The notes: generated from the letters alone by a model not told the origin. DNA of 64,000 nt from Rubrivivax sp. (GCA_020248945.1 JADCGQ010000040.1:1-64000); one strand, 5' to 3'. Shown: positions 29,393 through 39,146, numbered from the stretch's first letter. Numbers and translations: made by a program.

Positions 29393-29994
29393 GCCGCGGC
29401 TCCGGCCATGCGCGCCTGCAGCGCGGCGGCGTCGCCGCGCCAGCTTTGGCCGTCGGCATCGGGCTTGAGGGCGCCGCGCAGGTCGTCGAGGTCGTGGATG
29501 ATCAGGTGCACGGTCACGATGTCGTTCAGTTCGGCGCTGCGGCTGGCCACGGTGAGCACGGGGATGGGTTCGCGGCGGTGGCGGCCGCCGGGGCCGTGGC
29601 CTGCCGGCAGGCTGTCGACGTCGTAGTCGACACCGGCGTTGATGAGGGCGATCTCGGGGGCCTTGCCGTCGTCGGCGTACAGCTCGATGCGCAGCGCGCT
29701 GAGCCGCGTGGCGGTGCCGCGCCAGGCGGCGCCCGCCAGGTGGGGGTGGAACTCGGCCAGCCGCTCCATCCAGAGCAGCGCCACCTCGCGCAGCGCGCGC
29801 AGCTCGGCGGGCTGGGTGTCGGCGCAGAAGATGGCGATGTGCTCGCGCACGGCGGCCTCGACGGTGGCGCTGTCGGGCAGCTCGACCCGCGCACCGAAGT
29901 CGCGCGCGGCGCGCCGCTTGGCCTGGTCGTACTCCATGCCTTCGTCGACGATCAGGCGCGCGGCGGCGGCGGCGATTTCAAGAAGTTGCGTCAT
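29389..29994 (-). CDS. Conserved protein of unknown function upstream of tlpA
   Basis: The 201-residue soluble protein starts MTQLLEIAAAAARLIVDEG. It contains AIFCADTQPAELRALREVAL, AGAAWRGTATRLSALRIELY and EIALINAGVDYDVDSL. Related proteins next to tlpA in Burkholderiales genomes have been labelled UDP-N-acetylmuramate-alanine ligase, but none of the Mur ligase motifs is present, so that name is unsupported. The WRGTATRLS/EIALI part might be a nucleotidyltransferase-like fold; this is only a suggestion. It is coupled to the tlpA-like gene by a 4-bp overlap. ATG at 29994 is chosen over one eight codons earlier. Confidence 0.7.
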   Translation of the reverse strand: MTQLLEIAAAAARLIVDEGMEYDQAKRRAARDFGARVELPDSATVEAAVREHIAIFCADTQPAELRALREVALLWMERLAEFHPHLAGAAWRGTATRLSALRIELYADDGKAPEIALINAGVDYDVDSLPAGHGPGGRHRREPIPVLTVASRSAELNDIVTVHLIIHDLDDLRGALKPDADGQSWRGDAAALQARMAGAAA

Positions 29995-30032
29995 CTGCGC
30001 CCCGACTCGCAGAGCCAATCAAGCGCATAGCC

Positions 30033-30178
30033 GCGGAACCGGCTTTGCCGGGCCGCTGGCGGACGGCCCCCTCGGGGGGCTGAGTGCCGCGGCTCCAAGC
30101 CCGCCTGCGCGGGCTTGGACGGCACGAAGAGCGCCGCCTCTGGCGGCGCGTGGAGCGCGAGCGAGCTTGGGGGCCTCA
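30033..30178 (-). repeat. Dispersed gene-end repeat, copy 4, interrupted by a second hairpin repeat
   Basis: The two halves of the 75-bp repeat are present (hairpin CCGGC-TTT-GCCGG near 30039 and the end motif at 30158-30178), but about 70 bp are inserted after the G6 run. The insert contains a perfect 11-bp hairpin like that after pyk, and a second small inverted repeat GCCGCC/GGCGGC. The minus-strand TGA stop of mtgA is supplied by the repeat edge. Confidence 0.8.
30094..30119. repeat. Hairpin repeat, copy B
   Basis: TCCAAGCCCGC (30094-30104) pairs with GCGGGCTTGGA (30109-30119) around a CTGC loop. Compared with copy A after pyk, two stem positions differ and both partners changed together, so base pairing is kept. 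Flanking CCGCGGC and CGGC are shared. Confidence 0.75.
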
Positions 30179-30937
30179 TTTCGGCAGCTCCACGTCGTTC
30201 ATGCGCGCGAGGATGGTCGCGGAGCGCGACAGCAGGTACGGGCTCGAAGGCCTCTTCTCGAAGCGCTTGGGCGCCGGCAGCATCACCGCCAGCCGCGCCG
30301 CCTGGTGCGGAGCGAGCTGGGCCGCGTCGACGCGGAAGTAATGGCGTGCCGCCGCCTGCGCGCCGAACACGCCCTCGCCCCATTCCACGTTGTTCAGGTA
30401 GATCTCCAGGATGCGTTCCTTGCTCAAGAGCCCTTCGAGCATGATGGCCAGCACCAGCTCCTGCGCCTTGCGCAGCACCGTGCGTTCGCCCGACAGCAGC
30501 AGGTTCTTCGCCAGCTGCTGCGTGATGGTCGAGCCGCCCACGATCTTGGGCACCGCGGGCCGGCCCTGCCGTGCCGGGGCTTTTTCGGCCTGTGCCTGAG
30601 CGCGGGCTTCCGCACGTTCGTTGCGCTCCCAGGCCTTCTCGATGGCTTCCCAATCCACGCCGCCGTGGTCGATGAAGCCGCCGTCTTCGCTGGCAATCAC
30701 GGCGCGCTTGAGGTGGGGCGAGATGCGTTCGCCGTCCACCCATTGCTGGTTCCAGCGGATGCGCTGCTGCTCCACCGCCAGCCGCCAGGCCTCGCTGCGC
30801 TGGAAGCTGGTGCTTTGCGGGTCGACCACCGCCATCAGCGCAATGCGGCCGGCGAACACCAGCTGCAGCGCCAGCGTGCACAAGGCCACCAGCGCGATGA
30901 GGCGCAGCGCGTGGGTCTTCCAGACGGAGCGGCTCAT
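30176..30937 (-). CDS. mtgA: Monofunctional biosynthetic peptidoglycan transglycosylase
   Basis: The 253-residue membrane-anchored GT51 enzyme polymerises lipid II glycan chains. It has an N-terminal helix ([20 protein letters not shown]), the catalytic Glu in [34 protein letters not shown], the second Glu region [20 protein letters not shown], and [20 protein letters not shown]. An insert rich in Glu/Ala/Arg ([20 protein letters not shown]) lengthens the loop before the GGST motif. It overlaps aroE by ATGA. Confidence 0.94.
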   Translation of the reverse strand: MSRSVWKTHALRLIALVALCTLALQLVFAGRIALMAVVDPQSTSFQRSEAWRLAVEQQRIRWNQQWVDGERISPHLKRAVIASEDGGFIDHGGVDWEAIEKAWERNERAEARAQAQAEKAPARQGRPAVPKIVGGSTITQQLAKNLLLSGERTVLRKAQELVLAIMLEGLLSKERILEIYLNNVEWGEGVFGAQAAARHYFRVDAAQLAPHQAARLAVMLPAPKRFEKRPSSPYLLSRSATILARMNDVELPK

Positions 30938-31788
30938 GCCGACGCGTCCACCTCGGCCCGCAAGGCCGCCAGCACCGGTGCCGTGGCGGGCATCACGCCG
31001 CGCCACAGGCAGAAGGCCTCGGCGGCCTGCTCCACCAGCATGCCCAGGCCGTCGCGCGCGGTGGCGCCGTGCTGGCGCGCCCAGGCCATGAAGGGTGCGG
31101 CGGCGGCGCCGTACATCAGGTCGACGGCCAGCGTGCCTGGCCGCAGCACGGCGCCCGACACCGGCACGGCCGCGCCGGCCAGGCTGCTGCTGCTCGCGTT
31201 GATGACGACATCGAAGCCGCGACCCGGCTCGGCCATTGACGCGGCCGCGAGCTGCGCGCCGTGGCCGGCGGCCAGCGCGGCGTGGCTGGCCACCAACGCC
31301 TCGGCCTTGGCCGCCGTGCGATTGGCCAGCACCAGATCGGCCACGCCGGCCTCGATCAGCGGCCCCAGCACGCCGGCCGCCGCACCGCCCGCGCCCACCA
31401 GCAGCACGCGCGTGCCGGCCAGCGGCAGGCCGGCGTGCTGCTGGATGTCGCGCACGAGGCCGATGCCGTCGGAGTTGTCGGCCCACCAGAGGGCCGGCTC
31501 GGGGCCGTCGAAGCCCAGCACGTTGGCAGCGCCGGCCAGGCGCGCGCGCGGGCTCACGCGCCCCGCCATCTGCAAGGCCTCGAACTTGAACGGCACGGTC
31601 ACGTTGCAGCCCCGGGCGCCACTGGCGGCGAACCCGTTCACGCTCATGGCAAAGCCGTCCAGCGGGCACAGCACGCGGTCGTACTCGAGCAACTGCCCGG
31701 TCTGGGCGGCAAAGCGGGCGTGGATGGCCGGGCTGCGGCTGTGGGCCACGGGGTGGCCGAGCACGGCGTAGCGGTCGGGGTTTGGCAT
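30934..31788 (-). CDS. aroE: Shikimate dehydrogenase
   Basis: The 284-residue enzyme reduces 3-dehydroshikimate to shikimate with NADPH. Motifs: [20 protein letters not shown] (substrate serines), [13 protein letters not shown] (catalytic Lys), [15 protein letters not shown] (Asp), and the nucleotide-binding [17 protein letters not shown]. It lies 7 bp after the TonB-like gene and overlaps mtgA. The order tonB-like/aroE/mtgA recurs in related bacteria. Confidence 0.95.
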   Translation of the reverse strand: MPNPDRYAVLGHPVAHSRSPAIHARFAAQTGQLLEYDRVLCPLDGFAMSVNGFAASGARGCNVTVPFKFEALQMAGRVSPRARLAGAANVLGFDGPEPALWWADNSDGIGLVRDIQQHAGLPLAGTRVLLVGAGGAAAGVLGPLIEAGVADLVLANRTAAKAEALVASHAALAAGHGAQLAAASMAEPGRGFDVVINASSSSLAGAAVPVSGAVLRPGTLAVDLMYGAAAAPFMAWARQHGATARDGLGMLVEQAAEAFCLWRGVMPATAPVLAALRAEVDASA

Positions 31789-31795
31789 CAGGAGT

Positions 31796-32650
31796 TCAGC
31801 GACTGATCTGCGTCGTTTCCAGCGCCCCGTCGCGCGTGAACCGAAAGCGCGAGGTGACGACGATCTGGTCGGCCTGCGCCCGCAGCGCCGGCGTGAACGG
31901 GCCGAAGGGTGCCGCCGCCATCACGATGGCCAGCGCCTGCTGGTCGAGCCGGCGGTTGCGGCTTGAGCGCACGATGTCGGCCTCGATGACGCGGCCGGTG
32001 GCGTCGACCGTGACGTTCATCGTCAGCTCGCCGAACAGCTTGCGGCCCTGGTATTCAGGGAAACTGCGCGTGCCGCGGTCTTCGATGCGGCGGCGCAGCG
32101 TGTCGTAGTAGAGCGCGTAGACCTCTTCGCGCGTGGCCGGGCTGATATAGCGCTTCTTGGGCCGAGCGTTTTCGTCGTTCACGCGTTTTTCGATCTCGGC
32201 CAGCAGCCGCAGCAGCTGGCGGCGGCGCTCGTCCTGCTCGAGCTGGTCGGGGCGGCCGCTCTCGCGGCTGGGGTCGGGCGGCGGCAGCGCGGCGATCTCG
32301 CGCCGCACCTGGGCCAGCAGCTGCTGCTGCTCGCGCTGCAGCTGCTCGATGCGCTGGCGCGCCTCGTCGGGCGCGTCGCCCATCTGCACCGTGGCCGCCA
32401 GCGGCAGCGGGCTGGTGGCGCGGCCTTTGGCGGCATCACCCCCGCCGGCGAGGTTGGCCTGCGCGATGGCCTGGGCTTCGGCCGGCGGCTCGTTGCCGCG
32501 CGCGTTGACGAGGATCACTTCCAGCGGCGTGTCGCGAAAGGCGCGGTTGATGGCCTCGGGGTCGACGAAGCGCACCGACAGCAGCACGCCGTGCGCGCCC
32601 AGCGACAGCGCCAGGGCCCACTGCAGCGGCGTCAGGTCGGGCCAGCGCAT
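31796..32650 (-). CDS. TonB-like energy transducer protein
   Basis: The 284-residue protein has an N-terminal signal-anchor ([19 protein letters not shown]) with the His typical of TonB helices. A coiled-coil region follows (about residues 98-170, [20 protein letters not shown]), then a C-terminal TonB domain ([20 protein letters not shown] and [20 protein letters not shown]). The classical Pro-Glu/Pro-Lys spacer is replaced by the coiled coil. No ExbB/ExbD genes are nearby. A role in outer-membrane transport or envelope function is inferred from the domain only. Confidence 0.85.
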   Translation of the reverse strand: MRWPDLTPLQWALALSLGAHGVLLSVRFVDPEAINRAFRDTPLEVILVNARGNEPPAEAQAIAQANLAGGGDAAKGRATSPLPLAATVQMGDAPDEARQRIEQLQREQQQLLAQVRREIAALPPPDPSRESGRPDQLEQDERRRQLLRLLAEIEKRVNDENARPKKRYISPATREEVYALYYDTLRRRIEDRGTRSFPEYQGRKLFGELTMNVTVDATGRVIEADIVRSSRNRRLDQQALAIVMAAAPFGPFTPALRAQADQIVVTSRFRFTRDGALETTQISR

Positions 32651-32671
32651 GGCGTGCTCGGGCCGCGGGCC

Positions 32672-34723
32672 TCAGGCCGCGGGCGGGGCCGGGGCCTCGG
32701 TGCCGGTGTCGGCCGTCGTTTCGGCTTCCGCCACGTCGATGGCCAATTGCAGCGCGCCGGTGGGCTCGGACTCGTCGTCGTCGCCGGTCTCATCGGCCGG
32801 CGCCGGCTCGGCGTCGAGGCGTGCAGCCAGCGTCGCGTGCAGCTCCAGCGTCATCAGGTCGACACCGGCGACGCGGGCGCGCACGCGGGCGCCGCGCGGC
32901 AGGCCCTCGGTGCCGGGCACGCGGAACACCAGCGGCAGCGCCTCGGCGCGCACCAGGCCCTCCTTCATGACGGCGGCGTCGAGCTCGGCCGTGCCCTCCT
33001 GCTGCAGGTGGCGCAGCGTCCAGTAGCGCTCGATCTGCTGCTGGAAGTCGTTGTAGGCCGAGTAGTTGGCGTCGAAGCCGCTGATCACGCTGAAGAGCGC
33101 GGCGTCCTTCGGCTTGAACGGCGCCACCAGCGGCGCCGTGCGGCCGTGGCGCGCCACGGCGACGATCTGCCACTGGTTCACGAGGTCGGTGTAGCGCCGA
33201 AGCGGGCTCGTGCTCCAGGCGTACTGCGCCACGCCCATGCCGGCGTGCGGCGCCGGCTTCACGCCCATCTTCACCTTGATGCCGGGCGCCAGACTGGCCT
33301 GGCTGCGGTAGATGGCCGGCACGCCGTGCTGCGCCAGCCAGCCGCCCCAGGTGCTGTTGGCCAGGATCATGGCCTCGGCGACGATCAGGTCCAGCGGCGC
33401 GCCGCGGCGGCGCGTGCCGATGAGCACGGTCTCGTCACCCTGCGGCTCGGTGCTCGTGTCCTCGCGCTGCAGCTTGAAGCTGTAGTCGGGCCGGTTGAAG
33501 AGCTCGGGTTTGCCGCGCACCACCTCGCGCGCGGCCTTCAGGTGCCGCGCCAGGCGGAAGGCGAAGGCCAGTTCGGGGGCGAATTCGTAGCCCGCCGGCT
33601 CGGCCCCGGTGAGCGTGGCCTCGGTGACGACAGCGTCCAGCACGTCATGGCGCAGGTTGGCCACGATGGGCACGCGCTCGATCTTCGTCTCGTGGCCGCG
33701 CAGCTCGAGCGTGGCCTCATCAAGCGTGGCGTACAGGCTCACGGCGGGGCAGTCGCGGCCGGCCATCAGCGTGTAGGCCTGCACCACCTCGTCGGGCAGC
33801 ATGGTGATCTTCCAGCCCGGCATGTAGACGGTGGACATGCGCTCGCGCGCCACCTTGTCGAGCGCCGAGTCGGGCGCGATGGCCAGGCCCGGCGCGGCGA
33901 TGTGGATGCCGAACACCACCGTGCCGCTGCCGAGGCCGCGCACCGAGAGGGCATCGTCGATCTCGGTGGTGGCCGAGTCGTCGATGGAAAACGCCGCCAC
34001 GCCGTCGGCCAGGGGCAGATCGCCTTCCACCGGGGGCGCGGCCAGCGCCGGGAAGCCGGTGCCCTTGGCGAAGAACTCGAACAGGAAGCGCCGCCAATGA
34101 AACTGGTACGGGCTGCTGATGGCCCCGGCCGCGGCCAGCAGATCGAGCGGCGAGCGCTGCGCCCGGCGCGTGGCCTCGACCACGGCCTTGTATTCGGGGC
34201 CGTTCTTGTCGGGCTTGAAAAGGATGCGGTAGAGCTGCTCGCGCACGGGCTCGGGACACTGGCCGGCGGCCAGCTCGGCGGCCCAGGCCTCGATCTGCGC
34301 CGCGACCTGCTTCTTGCGCTCGATGCCCAGCAGCGCGGCCTTCACGGTTTCTTCGGGCGCCTTCTTGAACTGCCCGCGGCCGAGGCGGCGGAAGTAGTGC
34401 GGGGCGTCGAACAGGCGCAGCAGCGCGGCGGCCTGGTGCTCGGGGCCGGCCTTGGCGTCGAAGTACTCGCGGGCCAGGTCGGCAAAGGCGAACTCGGCCT
34501 CGGGGGCGAACTCCCAGGCCAGGTCGAGATCGATCTCGTCGGCGAGTGCACGCGCACGCGCCAGCAGCTCGGCCGGCGCGGGCTTGTCGAAGCGCAGCAT
34601 CAGGTTGGCGGCCTTGACCTTGACGCGCTTGCCGGAGTCGAGCTCCACCTGCAGCGAGCTGTCGGCCTCGGACATCACGCGGCCCGCGTGGAACTTGCCG
34701 GCGTCGTCGAAGAGGGCATACAT
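32672..34723 (-). CDS. RNB-domain exoribonuclease, RNase II type
   Basis: The 683-residue protein has an N-terminal RNA-binding part, a large RNB catalytic domain and a degenerate S1-like C-terminus. The metal-binding signature is AFSIDDSATTEIDDALSV, with the four acidic residues of the RNase II active site. YAWSTSPLRRYTDLVNQWQI is the second RNB hallmark. It is shorter and more divergent than RNase R and lacks the basic tail, ending in an acidic Ala/Pro tail. It would degrade RNA 3' to 5'. The start ATG (MYALFDDAGKFHAGRV) matches related proteins; the longer in-frame N-terminal extension is out. Confidence 0.92.
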   Translation of the reverse strand: MYALFDDAGKFHAGRVMSEADSSLQVELDSGKRVKVKAANLMLRFDKPAPAELLARARALADEIDLDLAWEFAPEAEFAFADLAREYFDAKAGPEHQAAALLRLFDAPHYFRRLGRGQFKKAPEETVKAALLGIERKKQVAAQIEAWAAELAAGQCPEPVREQLYRILFKPDKNGPEYKAVVEATRRAQRSPLDLLAAAGAISSPYQFHWRRFLFEFFAKGTGFPALAAPPVEGDLPLADGVAAFSIDDSATTEIDDALSVRGLGSGTVVFGIHIAAPGLAIAPDSALDKVARERMSTVYMPGWKITMLPDEVVQAYTLMAGRDCPAVSLYATLDEATLELRGHETKIERVPIVANLRHDVLDAVVTEATLTGAEPAGYEFAPELAFAFRLARHLKAAREVVRGKPELFNRPDYSFKLQREDTSTEPQGDETVLIGTRRRGAPLDLIVAEAMILANSTWGGWLAQHGVPAIYRSQASLAPGIKVKMGVKPAPHAGMGVAQYAWSTSPLRRYTDLVNQWQIVAVARHGRTAPLVAPFKPKDAALFSVISGFDANYSAYNDFQQQIERYWTLRHLQQEGTAELDAAVMKEGLVRAEALPLVFRVPGTEGLPRGARVRARVAGVDLMTLELHATLAARLDAEPAPADETGDDDESEPTGALQLAIDVAEAETTADTGTEAPAPPAA

Positions 34724-34752
34724 GCGTGGATTGTCGCTGCGCGGTGGGCCAC

Positions 34753-34778
34753 CCGTTCGGGCTGAGCCTGCCGAGGCC
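34753..34778 (-). repeat. Single copy of the TTCGACAGGCTCAG-type dispersed repeat
   Basis: The plus strand reads CGTTCGGGCTGAGCCTGCCG followed by AGGCCC, one copy of the repeat that also occurs at 63354-63505. It sits in the 58 bp between fabG and the RNase gene. This sequence type is familiar from intergenic regions of many beta- and gammaproteobacteria. Confidence 0.65.
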
Positions 34779-34781
34779 CTT

Positions 34782-35504
34782 TCACACCGACATGCCCCCC
34801 GACACCTCGATGACCGTGCCGTTGATGTAGCTGGCGTCGTCGCTGGCCAGAAACGCGTACACGCTGGCGATCTCCTCGGGCCGTGCCAGCCGGCCCAGCG
34901 GCACCTGCGAGCGCATCTGCTCCAGCACCCTGTCGGGCACGGTAGCCAGGATGGGCGTCTCGACGAAGCCCGGCGCCACGGCATTGACGCGCACACCCTT
35001 GGGTCCGAGCTCGCGGCTCCAGGTCTTGGTGAAGCCGATGACGCCGAACTTCGACGCCGCGTAGTTGGTCTGCCCGTAGTTGCCGTACAGCCCCACCACG
35101 CTGCTGGCGTTGAGGATGACGCCGGCGCCCTGCGCCACCATCAGCGGCGCCACGGCCTGCGCGCAATGGAACACGCCGCGCAGGTTGACGTCGATCACGG
35201 CGTCGAACTGCTCCAGCGTCATCTTCACCAGGCGCGCATCCTTGGTGATGCCGGCGTTGTTGACGAGCACGTCGATGCGGCCGTGCTCGGCCTGCACACG
35301 CGCCACGAGCGCGTCGACGTCTTCACGGCGTGTCACGTCCACCGCGTGCAGCGCAGCCGCCCCGGGCACGCTGCCCGCATCGCTGCCGATGCGGCGGTCG
35401 CAGCCGATGACGATGGCGCCTTCGGCCGCCAGCCGGGCCACGGTGGCGGCGCCGATGCCTTGCGCCGCGCCAGTGACGATGCAGACCTTGTTCTTCAGCT
35501 TCAT
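34782..35504 (-). CDS. fabG: 3-oxoacyl-ACP reductase FabG-like SDR
   Basis: The 240-residue short-chain dehydrogenase has [16 protein letters not shown] (NADPH-binding TGxxxGIG, residues 11-18), [20 protein letters not shown], the catalytic Ser in [14 protein letters not shown] and YAASK (Tyr/Lys). NNAGIT-D and the C-terminal [13 protein letters not shown] are typical of FabG. It reduces 3-oxoacyl groups in fatty-acid or polyhydroxyalkanoate pathways. Other SDR substrates cannot be excluded because it is not in a fab cluster. Confidence 0.85.
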   Translation of the reverse strand: MKLKNKVCIVTGAAQGIGAATVARLAAEGAIVIGCDRRIGSDAGSVPGAAALHAVDVTRREDVDALVARVQAEHGRIDVLVNNAGITKDARLVKMTLEQFDAVIDVNLRGVFHCAQAVAPLMVAQGAGVILNASSVVGLYGNYGQTNYAASKFGVIGFTKTWSRELGPKGVRVNAVAPGFVETPILATVPDRVLEQMRSQVPLGRLARPEEIASVYAFLASDDASYINGTVIEVSGGMSV

Positions 35505-35519
35505 GGTGAGTCGGGCTTC

Positions 35520-36143
35520 TCAAGCAGGGGTCAGGGAAAGGTGTTCCAGCAGCCGCGGCAGGTGCGCGGCAAAGTCGCTCAGGGCGTGGTCGCTGCCGTC
35601 CACGCGCAGCAGCGGCTCGCCGGCGTAGCGCGCGGCCATCTCGCGCCAGTCGAGCAACTCGTCGCCGGTGGCGATGATCGGCAGGTAGCGCGCGCGGCCG
35701 CTCAGCGCGCCGGGGGTCATCGCACGCAGTTCGTCGACGAAGCCGGGCTGGAAGAAAAAGCGCTCGGCCGGGTCGTGCCAGGCGGTCTGCTCGCCGATGT
35801 GGGCCGCGAGATCGCGTGCGGGGTCGACGGCGGGGTTGATGACGGCCACTCGCCACGAGCGGCGTGTCGGGGTTTCCGCCAGGGCCGTGGCGTAGAAGCC
35901 ACCCAGCGAGCTGCCCACCACGGCCGAGCTCGCCGCCGGCCACGCGGCCGTGCCGGCGTCGACCAGCGCCAGCGCCTCGCGGGGCGAGGGCGGCAGCTGC
36001 GGGCACCACGCATGCACGTCGGGCCGCTGCGCGGCCAGCCAGCCCGCCATCTGCTGCGCCTTGGCCGAGCGCGGCGAGGAGCGGAATCCGTGCAGGTACA
36101 GCAGGTGGGTGATGGGCTGCCGTTCGGCCCCGGCTTCTGGCAT
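35520..36143 (-). CDS. YqiA/YcfP-family alpha/beta hydrolase
   Basis: The 207-residue protein has the YqiA pattern: LLYLHGFRSSPRSAKAQQMA at the start, the nucleophile elbow GSSLGGFYATALAE, INPAVDPARDLAAHIGEQ, and the late acid and His in TGDELLDWREM and VDGSDHALSDF. YqiA of Escherichia coli is an esterase of unknown physiological substrate. It lies 15 bp before fabG on the same strand and is divergent from the metalloprotease gene. Confidence 0.88.
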   Translation of the reverse strand: MPEAGAERQPITHLLYLHGFRSSPRSAKAQQMAGWLAAQRPDVHAWCPQLPPSPREALALVDAGTAAWPAASSAVVGSSLGGFYATALAETPTRRSWRVAVINPAVDPARDLAAHIGEQTAWHDPAERFFFQPGFVDELRAMTPGALSGRARYLPIIATGDELLDWREMAARYAGEPLLRVDGSDHALSDFAAHLPRLLEHLSLTPA

Positions 36144-36262
36144 TTCGGCAGTCTACGGGCCGGCTTCGTCGCGGGGGCAGGTGGCGGCGGTGCGATGCCG
36201 CAGAATCTCGCGTTTCGTCCCTCTTCCCACCACGGCCTTGCGCCGACGGCGAGCCGACACCC

Positions 36263-39136
36263 ATGCGCCAGAAATCCCGAAACCATCCGTCCCGCCGCAC
36301 CGAGCTGGCCGCCGTCGCCGCCGCAGTGGCCCTGCTGAGCGCTTGCGCCACCACCGAGCCGGGTGGTGCAACCCCAGGTGCAGCCGCCAACGCCGCAGCC
36401 CCGGCGGCGGCCAAGGCCACGCCAGCGGCCGCCCCGGCCCCCGCCGCCGCTCCCGTCGCGGCCGCGGCTCCTGGCGCGGCGGCCTCGGCACCGGCCGGTG
36501 CGCGGCCGCCCGTGGCCACCGCAGGCGCTCGCCCGCCGGCGGCACCGGGGACGCCGCCGCCCTTTGCCGACGTCATCAAGGACGCCAAGCGCGAGGACGG
36601 CTTCGTGCCGATCTGGCGCAAGGACGAGAAGGTCTGGCTCGAGCTCACGCCCGAGCGCCTGGGCAAGCCCTTCCTGCTGTCGGTGAACGTCAAGAACGCG
36701 GTCGGCGAGCGCGGCCTGTATGCCGGCGCGATGGGGCCGGCGTGGCTGGCGCAGTTCCGCAAGGTGGGCAACCAGATCCAGCTGGTCGCGCAGCAGACCG
36801 ACTTTCGCGCGGATGGCGACCCCGGCAACAAGATCGTCGTGCGCGAGAGCTTCAGCGACAGCCTCGTGGGCTCGGGCCCCGCTGCCAGTGCCGAGCACCC
36901 CGAGCGCAAGAGCGTGCTGGTCGACGCGGGCTTCCTGCTCGGCGACATGATGGGCTACAGCACCCGGCTCGAACTCGCCTTCCGCATGCCGTTTGCGCCC
37001 GACCGCGCCAACAGCTTCTTCGACGCGGCAAGGGCCGAGCCCGGCCTGACCACGCTGGGCGGCCAGGTGCACTACAGCGTGCCGCGCATCTCGGCCCCGC
37101 CCTTGCTGCCGCCCGGCGCGCCGCGGCCGATGACGCCGCCCCCGCCCCAGACCACGCCCGACGCACGCAGCCTCTTCGTCGGCTTCGTCTACAACTTCCG
37201 CGAACTGCCTGCCGAGCCGATGAAGCCGCGGCTGGCCGATGCGCGCGTGGGCTACTTCGTCGACAGCTACACCGACCTGTCCGACGACCTGAAGCCGAAC
37301 CCGCGTGTTCACATGATCAACCGCTGGCGCCTGGAGAAGAAGGACCCGTCGGCCGCGGTCAGCGAACCGGTCAAGCCGATCACGTTCTGGATGGACCGCA
37401 ACACGCCGCTGCGCTACCGCAAGGCCGTCGAAGAGGGCATCCTCGAGTGGAACAAGGCCTTCGAGCGAATCGGCTTCAAGAACGCCATCGTGGCGAAACA
37501 GCAGCCCGATGACGCCAGCTTCTCGCTGCTGGAGGCGGGCCACGCGTCGGTGCGGTGGTTCACCGGCGCCGACGTCGGCTACGCGGCCGGGCCCAGCCAC
37601 TCCGACCCGCGCACGGGCGAGATCTTCGATGCCGACATCGTGATGTCCGACGTCTTCGGGCGTGGCTCACGGCGTGAGTTCCGCGAGGACTACCGGCCTG
37701 TGCAGAGCTTTGCTGCGCCCGCCGGCCCCGACGCGCCGGCCTGGCAGCGCTCTCTGTCAGCGCTGTGGCAGCAGTCCCAGGCCGAGGGCGATGGCGCGGC
37801 GCAGGCCTGCAACTACGCCTTCGAAGCCGCCAGCGAGCTGCACTTCGCGATGGACCTGCTCGAAGCCCGGGGTGACATCGATCCCACCAGCCCTGAGGCC
37901 GAGGCCTTCGTGCAGAGCTACGTCAAGGCCGTCATCGTGCATGAGGTCGGGCATGTGCTGGGCCTGCGCCACAACTTCATCTCGTCGACCACCGTCACGC
38001 GCGAGCAGCTCAAGGACAAGGCCTTCGGCGAGACCCGGGGCATTGCCAACTCGGTGATGGACTACAACCCCTTCAACCTGCCGCTGCCTGGCGAGCCCAA
38101 GGGCGAGGCCAACATGAAGGGGCTCGGGGCCTACGACTACTTCGCCATCGAGTACGGCTACAAGCCGCTGGACCCCAAGCTCGACGCACAGGCCGAGGCG
38201 GCCGCGCTCGACCGCATCGCCAGTCGCCAGCGCAACGACCCGCTGCTGGCCTTTGCCGACGACGGCGACGCCGGCTTCGGCGACAACCCGGGCCTCGACC
38301 CTCGTGTCAACCGCTTCGACCTGGGTGATGACCCCTTGGCCTACCACCAGCGCCGGCTGCAGCTGACGCGCGAGTTGTGGAACCGCGTGCAGGCCCGGGG
38401 CCCCAAGCCTGGCGACGACGCCACCCGCCTGACCCGCAGCCTGCTGTCGGGCTTCCGGCTGCTGCGTGACGCACCTGCCGACGCGGCCAAGTACATCGGC
38501 GGCCTCTACATCGAGCGCGATCCGCTGGGCCGGGCCGACTCCAGGCCCGCCTTCCGCCCGGTGGAGCCGGCCAAGCAGCGCGAGGCGCTGAAGTTCGTCA
38601 CCGATGCCGTGTTCGTGGTGGATAGCTTCAGCTTCAAGCCCGAGTTCCTGAGCAACCTGCAGCCGGACTTCATCGGCTGGGGCGGGCGCGCCCCGGCGGA
38701 CATTCCGGGCCGGGTGATCGCCCTGCAGACGCAGACGCTGGACCGCCTGCTCTCGGCCGGCACGGCGCGGCGGCTGCTGGATCTGCCGAACCTGCTGCCC
38801 GAGGCGCAGCGTAAGAACGTCATCTCGCTCAACGAGTTGTATGGCACAGTGCAGTCGGCGGTGTGGAGCGAGCTCAAGACCGGCAAGGAGATCGACCCCA
38901 TGCGCCGCAGCCTGCAGCGCGCGCACCTCACGCGGCTGCAGGGGCTGCTCACGCGGCCCGGCGGCGCGCTGCCGGCCGACGCCTACGCGCTGGCCCGTTT
39001 CCAGGCGGTGCGGCTGCAGGCCGAGTTGAAGGCGGCCGCCGGCAAGCGGGGCCTGAGCGTGGAGAACAAGGCCCACCTCGACGAGGCGCTGACCACGCTG
39101 ACCGAGGCCCTGAAGGCGACGCTGTCGCGGGGCTGA
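36263..39136 (+). CDS. Zinc-dependent metalloprotease lipoprotein (DUF5117/DUF4953 type)
   Basis: The 957-residue protein has a lipoprotein signal with lipobox LSAC (Cys28). An Ala/Pro linker of about 60 residues follows, then a large domain, and the metzincin-type zinc site HEVGHVLGLRHNF (His560, Glu561, His564, His570). A downstream Met in NSVMDYNPFN suits the Met-turn. The N-terminal region has FLLSVNVKNAVGERGLYAGA and RNTPLRYRKAVEEGILEWN, typical of the DUF5117/DUF5118/DUF4953 family. It probably works on the outer membrane or in the periplasm; substrates are unknown. Its stop is 10 bp from the convergent mpl stop. Confidence 0.9.
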   Translation: MRQKSRNHPSRRTELAAVAAAVALLSACATTEPGGATPGAAANAAAPAAAKATPAAAPAPAAAPVAAAAPGAAASAPAGARPPVATAGARPPAAPGTPPPFADVIKDAKREDGFVPIWRKDEKVWLELTPERLGKPFLLSVNVKNAVGERGLYAGAMGPAWLAQFRKVGNQIQLVAQQTDFRADGDPGNKIVVRESFSDSLVGSGPAASAEHPERKSVLVDAGFLLGDMMGYSTRLELAFRMPFAPDRANSFFDAARAEPGLTTLGGQVHYSVPRISAPPLLPPGAPRPMTPPPPQTTPDARSLFVGFVYNFRELPAEPMKPRLADARVGYFVDSYTDLSDDLKPNPRVHMINRWRLEKKDPSAAVSEPVKPITFWMDRNTPLRYRKAVEEGILEWNKAFERIGFKNAIVAKQQPDDASFSLLEAGHASVRWFTGADVGYAAGPSHSDPRTGEIFDADIVMSDVFGRGSRREFREDYRPVQSFAAPAGPDAPAWQRSLSALWQQSQAEGDGAAQACNYAFEAASELHFAMDLLEARGDIDPTSPEAEAFVQSYVKAVIVHEVGHVLGLRHNFISSTTVTREQLKDKAFGETRGIANSVMDYNPFNLPLPGEPKGEANMKGLGAYDYFAIEYGYKPLDPKLDAQAEAAALDRIASRQRNDPLLAFADDGDAGFGDNPGLDPRVNRFDLGDDPLAYHQRRLQLTRELWNRVQARGPKPGDDATRLTRSLLSGFRLLRDAPADAAKYIGGLYIERDPLGRADSRPAFRPVEPAKQREALKFVTDAVFVVDSFSFKPEFLSNLQPDFIGWGGRAPADIPGRVIALQTQTLDRLLSAGTARRLLDLPNLLPEAQRKNVISLNELYGTVQSAVWSELKTGKEIDPMRRSLQRAHLTRLQGLLTRPGGALPADAYALARFQAVRLQAELKAAAGKRGLSVENKAHLDEALTTLTEALKATLSRG

Positions 39137-39146
39137 GCCCCCCCGT

